Source of the DNA: Verticillium longisporum
Lineage: Eukaryota > Ascomycota > Sordariomycetes > Glomerellales > Plectosphaerellaceae
DNA: 64,000 nucleotides
NCBI GenBank assembly: GCA_019188255.1
Contig: JAETXT010000015.1
Location: forward strand, 434,001-498,000
Direction of reading: 5' to 3'
This document shows positions 32,765 through 43,366 of this stretch, piece by piece. How positions within the stretch are numbered: the stretch's first letter is position 1; every line of letters starts with the position of its first letter. Position numbers and translations under genes: made by a program. The notes under the pieces were generated by a model that was not told the DNA's origin, ran no database searches, and saw only the letters and a program-made list of their open reading frames with translations.

Positions 32765-35203
32765 CTACAGCTTCTTCAGCTGCTTCCTCGGTACCGTGTC
32801 GACAAAGGCGTGACTCAGAAAATGCATCCACGCCTTGTTCTTCTTCTTGTTCTTCCTCTTCTTCTTCTTCTTCTTCTTCTTGTTGCCCTTACCCTCTATC
32901 TCCATGTCGTCTTCGTCAGCACTGAGCGCCGAGTCTTCGTCCTCTTCCGCCATTTCTTCGCCTTCATCCTCTTCGTCGTCTTCGTCCACCAGATCAAGGT
33001 CGTCTTCGTCTTCATCTTCGTCTTCATCTTCGTCTTCAAAGTCTTCGGGCTCGCCATCCTGGCCCTCGAGCGCCTCGGCCGTCTTGCCCTTGACCTTCTG
33101 CTGCCCGATTCGGAACGCAAGCTTGACGTAGCTTCGCACCGTCATGTCTTTGAGCCTGTAGATCTTGTCCGTAAACGTGCTGTACTCGACCTCAAACTTG
33201 AACGGGTTGGGTTTCGGCTTCTTCGTCTTGGGATCCTTGCCCCTGTGGATGCCGTCCTTCCAGCGCTCTGCAGACGCGCTGCCTTCGTCGTGGTTCCCCC
33301 CGTTGCCGTCGTGGGTCATGTCGTTGTTAAGATACGTCAGGTTGGCAAAGTACTGCGTGTAGCCCAACAGCGTCAGGGGCTGGGGTGAGTAGGCTGGGCC
33401 CGGCGGCGCGTGCTTGGCTGGGGGTTCGGGCATGACCAGGTTCGGGTCTTTGGGCTTCTTTCCCTTCTTTCCCTTTTTGCCCTTTTTGCCCTTTTTGCCT
33501 TTTTTGCCCTCCTTCTTCTTGTGCTTTACCCCTTTTGATGCCTCAAAGTCGACGCCATCGTCATCCGAGTCGTCTTCCTCATCATGATCCTCATCTTCGG
33601 TCGTGTCAGCCATTGTCGCCGTGGGCCCTTCAACCTCATCGTCTTGCGCAGCCGCCAAAGGTGATACGTGCTTATCCCACTTCTGCTGACTGAACGAATC
33701 GGTCCAGACAGCGGTGTTCTCGAGCCCCTCAATGTTGTACTCGTAGATGCGGAGCGTGGGGAAGTAGTTTGGCACAATACTCGGGCTAATCAGGGACAGG
33801 TGGTAACGTTCGGCGAACTTGCCGCCAATATCCTTATGGCCTTTGCCCTTGTGGCCCTTACCCTTCTTGCCTTTACCCTTCTTCGCCGCATCGACCGAGT
33901 CTTCGGCGCTGTCGTCAGACATGTCATCGTCCTCCACGGCATCTTCCAGGTCGTCTTCCATCAGGGACTTGACGCCAGCGATGGGAATCTTGGCCCAGCC
34001 GCGGCGCAGCTCGCGAAGATAGTCAGACGCCGAGGCCACAGAGAAGTCGTCCTCAAAGTTCTCCCGCATGTGGAGATCTTGCGCCTCGCGTATCGTGCCG
34101 GTATCATGCTTGCCGTTGATGGAGGCGAGGTTAATGTCCCTTGTGTCCTGCAGAATAAAGTGGTTGATGTTCATATGGCCCCAGAGGGTGGCGGTGATGA
34201 CGTCGCGGTACTGACGCAACCACAGGTTGTACTTTTGCCAGCACGTCTCGTCCCAGTTCTGCTTGCTGTTGGTGCGAGCGGGAGGGACGTGACCCATGAG
34301 GATGACTTTCATGCCGCGCTCGCGCATGACTTGTAACTGGATGCGCAGCCACTCCATCTGCATAAAGCCAGGCTCAGAGGGGGTGGTGCAGCCGTCGACG
34401 GCAGCATTTCGATCAAAGAGGTAGAGCGTGTTGAGGCTAAAGACGGCCAGACGGTTCGGGATAACTTCGACGTTAAACCACCCGCCGAGGTCAAAGGTGT
34501 GACGTTGCTCCTCCGGGATGAAGTGCCGCCATATATCGGTGTAGTATTGCAGCCATCGCGTGGGGCCGGGAACCAAGATGTTGTGCGGCAGGATGTCGTT
34601 GTTGCCCAGATTCGGCACAATGGGCACGGCAAGGCGCTGTCCATTGTGAGGGGCGGAGAAGGTCTCGTAGAAGAGGTCAGCGACGCGGCGGTTGGTACCG
34701 AGGACCTGACGTTGGTTTCGAGGTATCTTCTCGTCTGAGTCGTGTCGAGCCGTGTCGCCGGTCCAGATCACAAAGTCAATGTCGTCGACGACGTTTTCTC
34801 GTATCCATTCGAGCGTGGCATTGACGAGAGTAAAGGGCGAGTCGCAATCCGACGTCTCGGCGCCGTAGTAGCCGGCCGGGCCCTTGGAACGGTGGCAGGC
34901 ATAGCCCTCGCCGGTCGACGAATGTGCCTTGTAAAAGTCGTCGGGGTGAAGATCGGTGATGTGCAGAAACTTGCCGCGAAGCTTTCGGGGCTTGGAAGCC
35001 GGTGACGGCGCAGACGACTCGTCTTGAATGTGGGGGGTTGTCGCGCCCGAGTCTTGGGTGCCGCCATCTGGTGCGCCGAGAATCTTCTGCTGTGCGTCGA
35101 CGTCGAGGGGCGAGGCGGTGACGGCGACGCCATGGTGCAGCAGTGGAAGCGCGAGCAGCGCGAGGTAACGCAGACGCGACCGCGGTCGCGGGTGGAGGAC
35201 CAT
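32765..35203 (-). CDS. PPN1: Vacuolar endopolyphosphatase PPN1
   Basis: Cleaves long-chain polyphosphate in the vacuole. It is a single exon of 812 residues. An N-terminal hydrophobic segment (about residues 12-27, YLALLALPLLHHGVAV) fits the signal-anchor of this type II vacuolar membrane enzyme. The calcineurin-like metallophosphatase domain shows HITDLHPD (about 81-88), WTGDTARHD, LGNNDILPHN, MGHVPPAR and WGHMNINHF, covering the metal ligands. The C-terminal half is interrupted by Asp/Glu-rich and Lys/Gly-Lys tracts, with KKGKKGKKG at about 33456-33500 and poly-Lys at 32837-32881. It ends with AWMHFLSHAFVDTVP, a tail I recall as typical of the family. The start at 35203 is the ATG directly before the hydrophobic segment. 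The frame stays open upstream through a 16-base tandem repeat, which is taken as leader. Confidence 0.92.
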   Translation of the reverse strand: MVLHPRPRSRLRYLALLALPLLHHGVAVTASPLDVDAQQKILGAPDGGTQDSGATTPHIQDESSAPSPASKPRKLRGKFLHITDLHPDDFYKAHSSTGEGYACHRSKGPAGYYGAETSDCDSPFTLVNATLEWIRENVVDDIDFVIWTGDTARHDSDEKIPRNQRQVLGTNRRVADLFYETFSAPHNGQRLAVPIVPNLGNNDILPHNILVPGPTRWLQYYTDIWRHFIPEEQRHTFDLGGWFNVEVIPNRLAVFSLNTLYLFDRNAAVDGCTTPSEPGFMQMEWLRIQLQVMRERGMKVILMGHVPPARTNSKQNWDETCWQKYNLWLRQYRDVITATLWGHMNINHFILQDTRDINLASINGKHDTGTIREAQDLHMRENFEDDFSVASASDYLRELRRGWAKIPIAGVKSLMEDDLEDAVEDDDMSDDSAEDSVDAAKKGKGKKGKGHKGKGHKDIGGKFAERYHLSLISPSIVPNYFPTLRIYEYNIEGLENTAVWTDSFSQQKWDKHVSPLAAAQDDEVEGPTATMADTTEDEDHDEEDDSDDDGVDFEASKGVKHKKKEGKKGKKGKKGKKGKKGKKPKDPNLVMPEPPAKHAPPGPAYSPQPLTLLGYTQYFANLTYLNNDMTHDGNGGNHDEGSASAERWKDGIHRGKDPKTKKPKPNPFKFEVEYSTFTDKIYRLKDMTVRSYVKLAFRIGQQKVKGKTAEALEGQDGEPEDFEDEDEDEDEDEDDLDLVDEDDEEDEGEEMAEEDEDSALSADEDDMEIEGKGNKKKKKKKKRKNKKKNKAWMHFLSHAFVDTVPRKQLKKL

Positions 35204-36744
35204 GGCGGGGGATGTTCGCAGCCTGTATCCGCCAGTTCGAGGTACGCTGTACGTCTGGTACGCTGTACGTCTGGTACGCTGTACGTCTGGTACGCTGTAC
35301 GTCTGGTACGCTGTAATCGTCGTAATGGTGGGGAGGCGCTGCACCTGTGGAAGGGGGGCGGCAGCGGCGGTGGTAGGTGGGCGTCACCAATCCAGGGTTC
35401 GCGGCGTCAGCGTGTGTCAAATGGGATACTTCGCTTTTGCATGTCGCACGTACGATCGATGGCACGACGCATAAACCTTTTTGGATAAAACTCGGGCCAG
35501 ACGGAGATGATGTTGAAGTAACTAGGAAGACAACGGCTTCGAATGAGGCTGGCGGTGATGGATGATGTGCCAGCTCCTGGAATGGAAGGAATGCTCGTCT
35601 GGACTTGCCTGAAGGTAAGGAGGAAGGGCAAGGAAGGACCCACGTCACCGCTGTGTACGTAGGTACGTTGGGCTTGGCCGTTCGAAAGCCACCAGCTATT
35701 TAAATCGGGCCAACAACTCCGGGGACGCTCAGCGAGCCCAGTCTTTCGAATCACCATCCGAAGCAACGACGGCTCTCGAATCAATGACCATCAGGGTATG
35801 CTGCCGCATCTGCATGACTTCCAGCGACGGGGACGACCACAAACGTCGCACGAGACCGCTGGAGTGAGCGCTGGCTCGATCCACGGGGTCTGTCGACGTT
35901 GTCTTGGCGCGAACCAATCCTGGGCTGGCATGCCACCCACGTGCAGAGTGCGAGCTGCTGCTGGACGTCGGTATATCTGCGTTACGACTCATGAGGGGCT
36001 CAGAAGGATGATGATCAGAAGGTGTATCTATCTGCATGGTGACCAACATGGTCAATACAACGCATCGTGTGGCCTGCTTGTTTGTCCTCTGTTGCGTGAT
36101 ACATGTACCTGGCCTGACTGGTATCTAGGTAGGTACATAGGTGCGAGGGAGCCAGCAGCCACCACCTGGCAAAGCCCCGGCGCCTCAGGCTGCTTACGTG
36201 ACCAGGCCCCTCCTCGAAGAATCAGCAACAATAAAAAGAATTGCACGACTTGCCTGTTTGGCACGGTTTTCCCTCCTTCTTTCTTCATTCCACCCCTTCT
36301 TCGGAAGGGGCCTGCAACGGTTCCCCTCCACCTAAACGGCGCTGCATCCTTCATGTCGCGCTGTTGGAGGGTTGAGTTGCCAGATGAATGAAGCGTTCGT
36401 TTGAGGGTTGTCATAGATTGTTTTCCGTGATGACTTCCCATGGTAAAATTGCGCCGACATATATACCTTTCGCCAGTCGTTGTCGTTGTCGTGCTGTCAT
36501 CGAAGTGCAACCCGCAACCCATGATGTGCATGTTCTTGAATCGGATACTCTCTGGCACGTTGCGCCCCTGTTGAAATTCTTCATGTTTGCTACCATGGAT
36601 ACATCTGTCCACCAGCGAACCCGAAAACAGAACAGAACAAAACAAAACACCGTACCCAAGGGAAACCTTGTTGAAAGCTCGCTCCTCGTACACCCTTTGG
36701 CTGCCGCCAATTCGCAAACAAGAAAAGAATGGCCATCAGACGCC
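35204..36744. promoter_or_regulatory. Gap between PPN1 start and GCV1 stop
   Basis: About 1.5 kb upstream of PPN1 and downstream of the T-protein gene. It holds the 16-base tandem array (35241-35315) and one TAGGTAGGTACATAGG element (about 36124-36142). No gene is supported. Confidence 0.5.
35241..35315 (+). repeat. 16-base tandem GGTACGCTGTACGTCT, 4.7 copies, in the PPN1 leader
   Basis: Four perfect units and a partial fifth begin 38 bases upstream of the PPN1 start codon. Each unit contains a near-palindrome GTACGCTGTAC. Read on the PPN1 strand it is open in frame with PPN1, so a longer N-terminus is formally possible but looks unlike protein. Confidence 0.9.
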
Positions 36745-38145
36745 TCATGCCGGTGCAGGCATGGGGCCCTTGAAGTACTTGGCCGCGACGAACGGCATCT
36801 TGGTCACCGTCAGGCCCCTCTTCTTGCCGCGCACGACAACGTCGAGCTCGGTGCCCGCCTTGTGCAGGCCGTCACGCACGTAACCCATGGCAATGTTCTT
36901 GCCCAGCGTCGGGCTCGGCGACCCGCTCGTCACGACACCCACCTTCTCGCCCTCCTTGGTGAAGATCTCGGCGCCCTCGCGGGCTGGCGCACCGGCCACG
37001 ACGAAGCCCACGCGGCGCCTGTCGACGCCCTGCCCGCCCTTGCTCTTGACCACGAGCTGCGGCGCGATCGCCTCGGCGCCGTGGAAGCCCGCGTCCGCGC
37101 GCCGCCGCTCCTTGGGGATGATCCACGAGAGCGCCGCCTCCACCGGCGTCGTCGTGTCGTCAATGTCGTGACCGTACAGGCACATGCCTGCCTCCAGACG
37201 CAGGCTGTCGCGTGCGCCGAGGCCAGCAAGACGCAGCGTCTCGGGCCCGGCCGTCGAGAGCAGCGTCTCAGCGAGGCGCGTCGCCTCGTTTCCGGGCGAC
37301 TCGAAGCTGACCTCGAAGCCGTCCTCGCCCGTGTACCCACCGCGGCTGATCATGGCCTTGCCAGGAAGCACGATCCACTCGCCGCTCTCATTCTGCGCGC
37401 GCAGGCGAGCCCACACCGTCTGGCCAAAGTACACTGCCGACAGTTCGACGCCCTCGGCCGGGTCAATGACCTTCTGCAGAACCTCGGCGCTCTGAGGGCC
37501 CTGCAGCGCCACGAGGCCGAGGCCCTGGAGCACCTCCCACCAGAACTCGCCGCCTTCGGGCTTCTGCAGGGCGGCCGTGTGCTCGGTCAGGTACTCAAAG
37601 ACCTTTTCGCGCGTGCCTGCGTTGGAGACGACGCGGAACTCCTCCTCCTCGGTGCGCGTGATCATCGTGTCGTCGACGATGCCACCCGTACCGGGCCACA
37701 GGAAGGTGCTCAGCTTACTCGTGCCAATCTCCATGTCACGCACGCCCGAAGGCGTTACCTTCTCGAGGGAGGCGGCAGCCTGGGGACCAGTGGAGCGGGG
37801 CTGGACCATGAGGCTGACGCCGAAGAGACTGGCGAGCGCGCGGGTGAAGTGGTGGGACTGGGCGAGGGACTGGTCGGCGTACTGGTCGGGCATGGGGAGG
37901 CCGCCAAAGAGGACCATCTTGCCGCCGTGGGCGACGTGAAAGTCGTATAGTGGTGTCTTGTCCTGCTTGGCCGAGGCGGCGAGCTGGGCGCGCCATTCCT
38001 GGCGGGCCTCGGGCGAGGGCGGCGCGGGACCTGTGTAGAAGCGCGGGCGAGCGGCCATGGCCATGGGGGCTGCAGTGCGGGGAGCTGAGGCGAGGAGCAG
38101 CGGGCGGGCCGCACGGGCTGCAGCGAGCAGCCTGATACGAGACAT
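36745..38145 (-). CDS. GCV1: Mitochondrial aminomethyltransferase (glycine cleavage T-protein), altered active-site motif
   Basis: T-protein of the glycine cleavage complex, which transfers the aminomethyl carbon from lipoyl H-protein to tetrahydrofolate. It is a single exon of 466 residues with an Arg/Ala-rich mitochondrial presequence (MSRIRLLAAARAARP). The family regions VTPSGVRDM, LSTFLWPGTGGI, LVALQGPQS, SRGGYTGEDGFEVSF, LGARDSLRLEAGMCLYGHDID and SPSPTLGKNIAMGYV are intact. The motif that is normally FDVSHMVQH reads FGVSLMVQP (Gly at residue 109). This removes the Asp known to be needed for catalysis. Several neighbouring conserved residues (about 87-125) also differ. No indel is involved, so the enzyme would be full length but may be inactive, unless the changes are base-calling errors. 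Confidence 0.92.
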   Translation of the reverse strand: MSRIRLLAAARAARPLLLASAPRTAAPMAMAARPRFYTGPAPPSPEARQEWRAQLAASAKQDKTPLYDFHVAHGGKMVLFGGLPMPDQYADQSLAQSHHFTRALASLFGVSLMVQPRSTGPQAAASLEKVTPSGVRDMEIGTSKLSTFLWPGTGGIVDDTMITRTEEEEFRVVSNAGTREKVFEYLTEHTAALQKPEGGEFWWEVLQGLGLVALQGPQSAEVLQKVIDPAEGVELSAVYFGQTVWARLRAQNESGEWIVLPGKAMISRGGYTGEDGFEVSFESPGNEATRLAETLLSTAGPETLRLAGLGARDSLRLEAGMCLYGHDIDDTTTPVEAALSWIIPKERRRADAGFHGAEAIAPQLVVKSKGGQGVDRRRVGFVVAGAPAREGAEIFTKEGEKVGVVTSGSPSPTLGKNIAMGYVRDGLHKAGTELDVVVRGKKRGLTVTKMPFVAAKYFKGPMPAPA

Positions 38146-39232
38146 TCTGACAGCTCGAAGGGGTCAATTGAGGTGTCTATTGGCGTAGGTATGAACAGCA
38201 AGTGATGGAGGTTGGCAATTGAGAGGTGGAGAGTTGTGGGCAAGATATGGGCAAGATAGAGGCAACGGCGAGCCTCAGTCACTTGCCATGTGAAGTCGGG
38301 TCGATGCAGGAAGGATCCAGGTGGTTGGCGGGCCTTTATCTGCGGGTCCGATGGAAGCCGCGGTCGGTCGAGTCACTGACCCGGGAAAGGGCGACCTCGG
38401 AGCTCATACATGGCCTCTGGTTTGCTGGGGGGCTGGCAGCTTGCTCCTCAACGGCTCCAGCTCCAGACTACGCGAGTCAATCGGCTTCAATTGTCGTTGT
38501 CACATATTACGTACCGACAACCATAGCTCAAGATTGCTTCAATTTGTGTACCGTCAAGCTCAGTCGGGTTGACGTCATCCAGAAGCTAGTGCTCGAGCAG
38601 AAGCATAAAGCACTGTTCATATCAAGGTCCTTGGAGGGTTAGGCTCTGAGCAGAGTCGGTTTGCAGCCTTTCTTACTAAATGCACTTGAAAATAGTCTTT
38701 TCGGAGAAGCTCCAATGGTTTCTTCAATTCCTAATTATTGAGACTGCCGACGAACAAATGACAAAAAGGATTTCTCCTTCGCCGGCAGCCCGTCTCGGAC
38801 CGGTGATCTCTCTACGCGCCTTCTGACCTGCGCGCCCTCACAGTTAGAGGCATGTGATATGGGTATTTGCTTAGGGTGACCTCTAGGGCCGCTACACCAT
38901 GCGTCACGCTGTAGCGACCCTTGTTGGGGAAATAGCAGCCTGCGAGGCTTATGAAGGGCTGGGCCTGAGGCAGGTGATGTTCTTGGGAAGGCACGGGGAC
39001 TGTGGCTAGGCAACCCGTCCCAGCAGTGCCAGTGCAGTCCTGCCGGCGCCATATGGTGGGCAATAGAGGCGGGTCCACGTATACAGCTTCAAGACAGATT
39101 CAGTACACTGCTCTATAGGCTACTTGTCTAAGCCTACGACAACGAATGCTCGAATTCACAATCCTACAACAGTCTCCACCTCCAGCGCGTCACAAAACGT
39201 CTGCCCTCATGCCCATCCAGGAGATCCGCCGC
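38146..39232. promoter_or_regulatory. Gap between GCV1 start and VMA13 stop
   Basis: About 1.1 kb upstream of the T-protein gene. Short open frames show no conserved character. No repeat or RNA gene is recognised. Confidence 0.45.
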
Positions 39233-40724
39233 TCAGCCGTCAAAGCTGTACTTCAGCCAGCCGCCCAAAGCGCGCAGGCTCTCCCATCGCACGCTCTCGT
39301 CTGCCTCGCCCATGAGCTCCATGACGCGCGTCTTGAGCCCAAGCTTCTCAAGCTGGTACCGCCTCTCAGGCACCTCGCGCACGAGCGCACCAACGTCGTT
39401 GCACGCAATGGCGAGCACCTGCTTATCACTGTCCCAAGGCGTCTTCATAATCTCGGCGAGCCTCCGCGGGATGTCGCCCTTGTCGTGGTCGAGAATCTTA
39501 CGCGCGTTCTCGGCCCAGAAGACCTGGCTGCGGTGCGGCGGCGACCAGCGCAGGTGGCCCGACTGTACCTCCGCCACGTACTCGTCAAAGTTGGTCTTGG
39601 TCTTGGCGTACTCCTCGAGAAGCTCCTTGAGGCTAGCGAGGTCCTCAAGCAGGTCCGGGTCCGTCATGTGTCTACCGCTGACATTCGTGAGAAGCGCAGG
39701 CAGGCGCGCGAGGACGGCGGTCGGAAGGAGCGTCTTCTGGTTCGACTCGAGCAGATTATGGAGGGTCGACACGATGAGGCGCGTTGTCTTCTCCTTGGGC
39801 GACAGGCGGAGGAGGTGCGTGTAGAGCAGAACAATATCGTACTCGCTGCTCTCCAGTCAGTTGTGTTACCTCATGCTTATGAAAGATGGTTGCTTACTCG
39901 CTCAGCTCATCGCCAATATCTTCGGCCTCAAAACTCAGCTGCCACATGACGAGAAGTACGTGGTATAGCAACTGCAAACCGACGCCGCCACCCAGAGAGC
40001 CGGCAAATCCAAGGTCGCGAGCGGGAGCGTTGCCGCTCCAGAGACTGGCAGAAGAGCTGCCGTTGCTGCCAATACCGGCAGCACTCCTCAGAAGGTCGAT
40101 CAGGGGCTGGACGGTTTCGCTGCGCTGGTCCCAGAACTGTTGCCTCGAACTGCGCGAATAGAGGAGCGCTGAGTACTCTTGGACGGCGATGTCTTGGAGC
40201 CCAGCATCAGAGCTCTTTGAGAGACCGGACAGATAGGTGAACAGGAGAGGCAGAGCACGGTGGGTGGCGGCCGACTCGTCGCGGGAGGAGGCGATGAGTT
40301 TGGTGAGGGCCGTGGCCGTCAGCAGAGGTATCGGGTCCTCCGTGTTGTTTGAGTTGGCGAGCAGAGGAAGGAAGCTCTTGTAGGGGTCGCCGGATTTGAG
40401 GAGAGTCTTGGAGAGAGAGGGCACACTCTGGAGGAGGTCGCTCAGTAGGACGAGGACGTAGTGGATAACGTTGGCGTTCTTGCCAGCTTTTTCGATGGCG
40501 CTGGGCTTGCCCTGCTCGCCGACGAAGAGCAAGCGATAGCCATCGAGATCGGCCTCGACAACCTCCTTGCGGGCCTCGGGCTTCTTCGCCTTGTCAGCAG
40601 CGCGAATTCGGGCGAGATGATCCTCGGTGATGGTGCCGGCCCTAACAGCGCCATCCCAGGGGATGGGCCTCTGGCGAATGTTGTTCTGAAGCGAGGCCAG
40701 GTAGGTGGGCGGGTCGAGGGACAT
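39233..40724 (-). CDS. VMA13: V-type proton ATPase subunit H
   Basis: Subunit H of the V1 sector, which activates the assembled vacuolar/endosomal proton pump and silences free V1. Exons on the minus strand are 39898-40724 and 39233-39845; the 52-base intron runs from GTAAGC through GACTGAC to AGCAG. The 479 residues match the yeast length (478). The N-terminal armadillo-like part includes WDGAVRAGTITE and VIHYVLVLLSDLLQ. After the splice come YDIVLLYTHLLRLSPKEKTTRLI and the C-terminal WSPPHRSQVFWAENARK and SDKQVLAIACNDVGALVR segments characteristic of the family. The start MSLDPPTYLASLQNNI was chosen because the frame upstream is unlike protein. It shares its pathway, vacuolar acidification and membrane traffic, with PPN1 and VPS26 in this window, but not an operon. 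Confidence 0.95.
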
Positions 40725-43366
40725 GGCGGCGGTGGAAGAGGGTCGAGGGTGCGACCCTGGTTCACGGTGTAGGAGCTGAACAGGGCGGAGCTGAGTCAAT
40801 TGACGTTCGAGGTCGGGCCGCGTTGGAGATGCCGGTGGGCAGGTGTCGTGATGAGGCCCAAATTGGATGGGGGGAGGTTGACGTCGACGGTTAGAGCTGC
40901 AGTGTAGCACGCAGCACCAGCACTAGCACTAGCAGCAAGGCGGGCAATCAAGGCAGGTCGACCCATGAGCCTCAGAAGCTTGGATTGTGGCTGTCCATCA
41001 GCCACACTAGCTTGTGGTGCACGGGCCCATTCGACACCTGTTCGCAGTGTGGTCTCGAGCGATCTCAGGATGGCAAAAGGATAATTAGTAGTAGCAAGAT
41101 GAAGCTTGATGGTGTCAAGAATCCATAAAGTCACGAATCAGGCACAATCAACTCCGAGAAAACTCGATCTTGGAAACTGCAGCCCGTTTTCGTGATAGAC
41201 AGTGAAGGCTCAAGGCTTCGTCACGATGATCTCGAAGGGGCTCATATCGAACCTCGCGGCGTACGCTTCAACTTTAACTATTTGCTTTGGGGTCATCATT
41301 CGCTCTCGTGCTTTGCTCCCAAATACACCAGCGCTTCGGAACTGTCCGTTGTAGCCCCCCCGCCCCCTTTCAATATGCCAATTCTGGCCGTACTGGGACT
41401 CCTTGACCCACAAAGCTCGCTTCTGAAGAAAATATCACACATACCTTAGACTGTAGGGACAATCATGAGTACCCCCGACAAACCCATGGCACAGCCCATA
41501 TTCATTGCTCGCCACAGCAGGGAAAATAAAGTCATGCGACACGGTCTATAGCACAGTCTTGCCTGTGCTAACACAAGAAGCTGGCCAGTTGGGAATGGTA
41601 GTCTAACCAGCATCCCCGGATAACACAAACAAAGGTTGTTGCCGCACGATCTGCGAATTTGGGCCACACAATTGTAAGACTCGAAATGCAGAGGCCAACT
41701 TTGCACCGCCTCAGAAATATTGTCTGGAGACTGTAATTCTGTTTCATGAGGGGTTGGAGTCCCTTGTTGTTGCAAATCATTGTTGAATCGAGAGTTGCTA
41801 TTAGGAGATAACGTCTTTCCCATATGTTGTTGGGTGTTACACGTACTCGACGGCCCGATGCATGACGCTGTCGTCATGTAGGTACCTTATCTAGGACGAG
41901 CTTCAAGTCAGCCCGTGGCAGAAGCCTGCAGCACAACAGCTTAGTCAGTGGGCCAGCCATGTAGGCAACGGCGGTCGGTGATCGACGCCGCCGCCTTTGC
42001 TTCTGTGGCATTCGCCGAGACCTTCTCCTGCAGGGCAGCAAGCAGGGCAGCAGCACCGGCCACGGAACACTCTACCGACCCGTGCTGTCTTGCGTTTACG
42101 AGGACCGAGAAACCTTAGCTGCATCGACGTCAGCCATCAGAAACTGGGCCTGGTGCCCGACGGACATGGTGACTGGTCGATAAGAGCCTCGAGGTGCAGC
42201 TGGTCCCTCCCATCATGCGAAGCCTTTGGTTCGTGAGGGGTTTGCGTCACAGTGGCAGAAGTGCTCGGGATGGCGGCGACTAGGTAGCTAGGTTGTCTCG
42301 AGGGACCCTCGACTTACGGGACAAGACGGGAGTCACGCTCCCTGCCTATTTACTTGGGACTCTACCTTTATACCTAAGGTACCTTACCTACCTACCTAGG
42401 TATCTAAGGTAGCTGTAGCAACAATTGGAACCGGTTGAGTGGTTCTGGGAGCTTTGGGCAGTGATAAGGGCCAGATGAAGCGTGGTCGGCGCGATAGTCG
42501 CCCAGTGAACCACCGGACCCCCTGGAAGAGCCAAGCCTGCAAGCTCTTAAGTGGTCGCCAGCGCATCGCTTCGCGTCAGCACCCCGTTGCTCCTCCCCCG
42601 CACCCGTACTCGTGCGACTCGCCTGTCTATTGCTTGTCACTCGTCACTCGTCACTCATCGGAGGAAGGGACCTCCCCAAGCTACTGCTCTTCTCAAGGCA
42701 AGAACAAACCCCAACTGCAAAAATCTGAGTGCCCCCGGCAAATCCAGGAACAGGATCTTCATCCGCTGATTTTGAAATCCCTTCCAGAGCCCAGTTCCCA
42801 GTTCTTAGATCCCAGATCTCAGATCCCTGTCTAGTTGCGGCAGAACATCTCGTACCTGAAAACGTGTGGTGAGTGAGCCCCCCGGCTTTCCGTCCGCCGC
42901 CCATCACCAGAAAAGCGAGGGGCTGGCGTTCGAAACCACCAAACGAGGAGGCTGGGAATCAACACAACCCATTTACCACCCCTTCTGCCTGCACCTGCAC
43001 TCAATTCTCTTAAACTCATTCACTCCAAGACTTTTCCTCCTTCACTTGAGCTTCTCTCACCAAGATCCTATCCCATCCCCGAAAGCCAAGCCAAGCTTCT
43101 GGCGACACAAACCTCACTGACATCGCACTGCGGCCACCCACAGCATCGACCAACTACCACAACTGCCGACAAGCTTCAAGGTCGTTGCATTGCCAAACGC
43201 CAAAAGTCAAAAGAGGACAGGACCAACATCCACATTCCAGCCTTCCCGTCGGCAATCAGTCTCACTTGTCAAAAAGCCCACGCAGACGCCCACACCCACG
43301 CGAGTTTGGCCCACCACCCGCATTCCATGGTCTTGATCGTCCATCTCTAAGCTCCTACCCTCCATC
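40725..43366. promoter_or_regulatory. Divergent upstream region of VMA13 and the membrane-protein gene
   Basis: About 2.6 kb. It contains a dense TACCTAGGTA-type block (about 42363-42417). From 42476 to 43326 there is no ATG, and the last part is rich in C and CT, which suggests a long leader for the gene at 43367. A short uORF lies at 43327-43350. No other gene is supported. Confidence 0.5.
43327..43350 (+). promoter_or_regulatory. Seven-codon uORF before the membrane-protein gene
   Basis: ATG GTC TTG ATC GTC CAT CTC TAA ends 16 bases before the main start codon at 43367. It is the first ATG after about 850 bases without one, so scanning ribosomes would meet it first. Regulatory effect is inference. 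Confidence 0.5.

Noticed and set aside
36388..37950. 520-codon plus-strand open frame opposite GCV1
   Set aside because: Antisense shadow of the T-protein gene.
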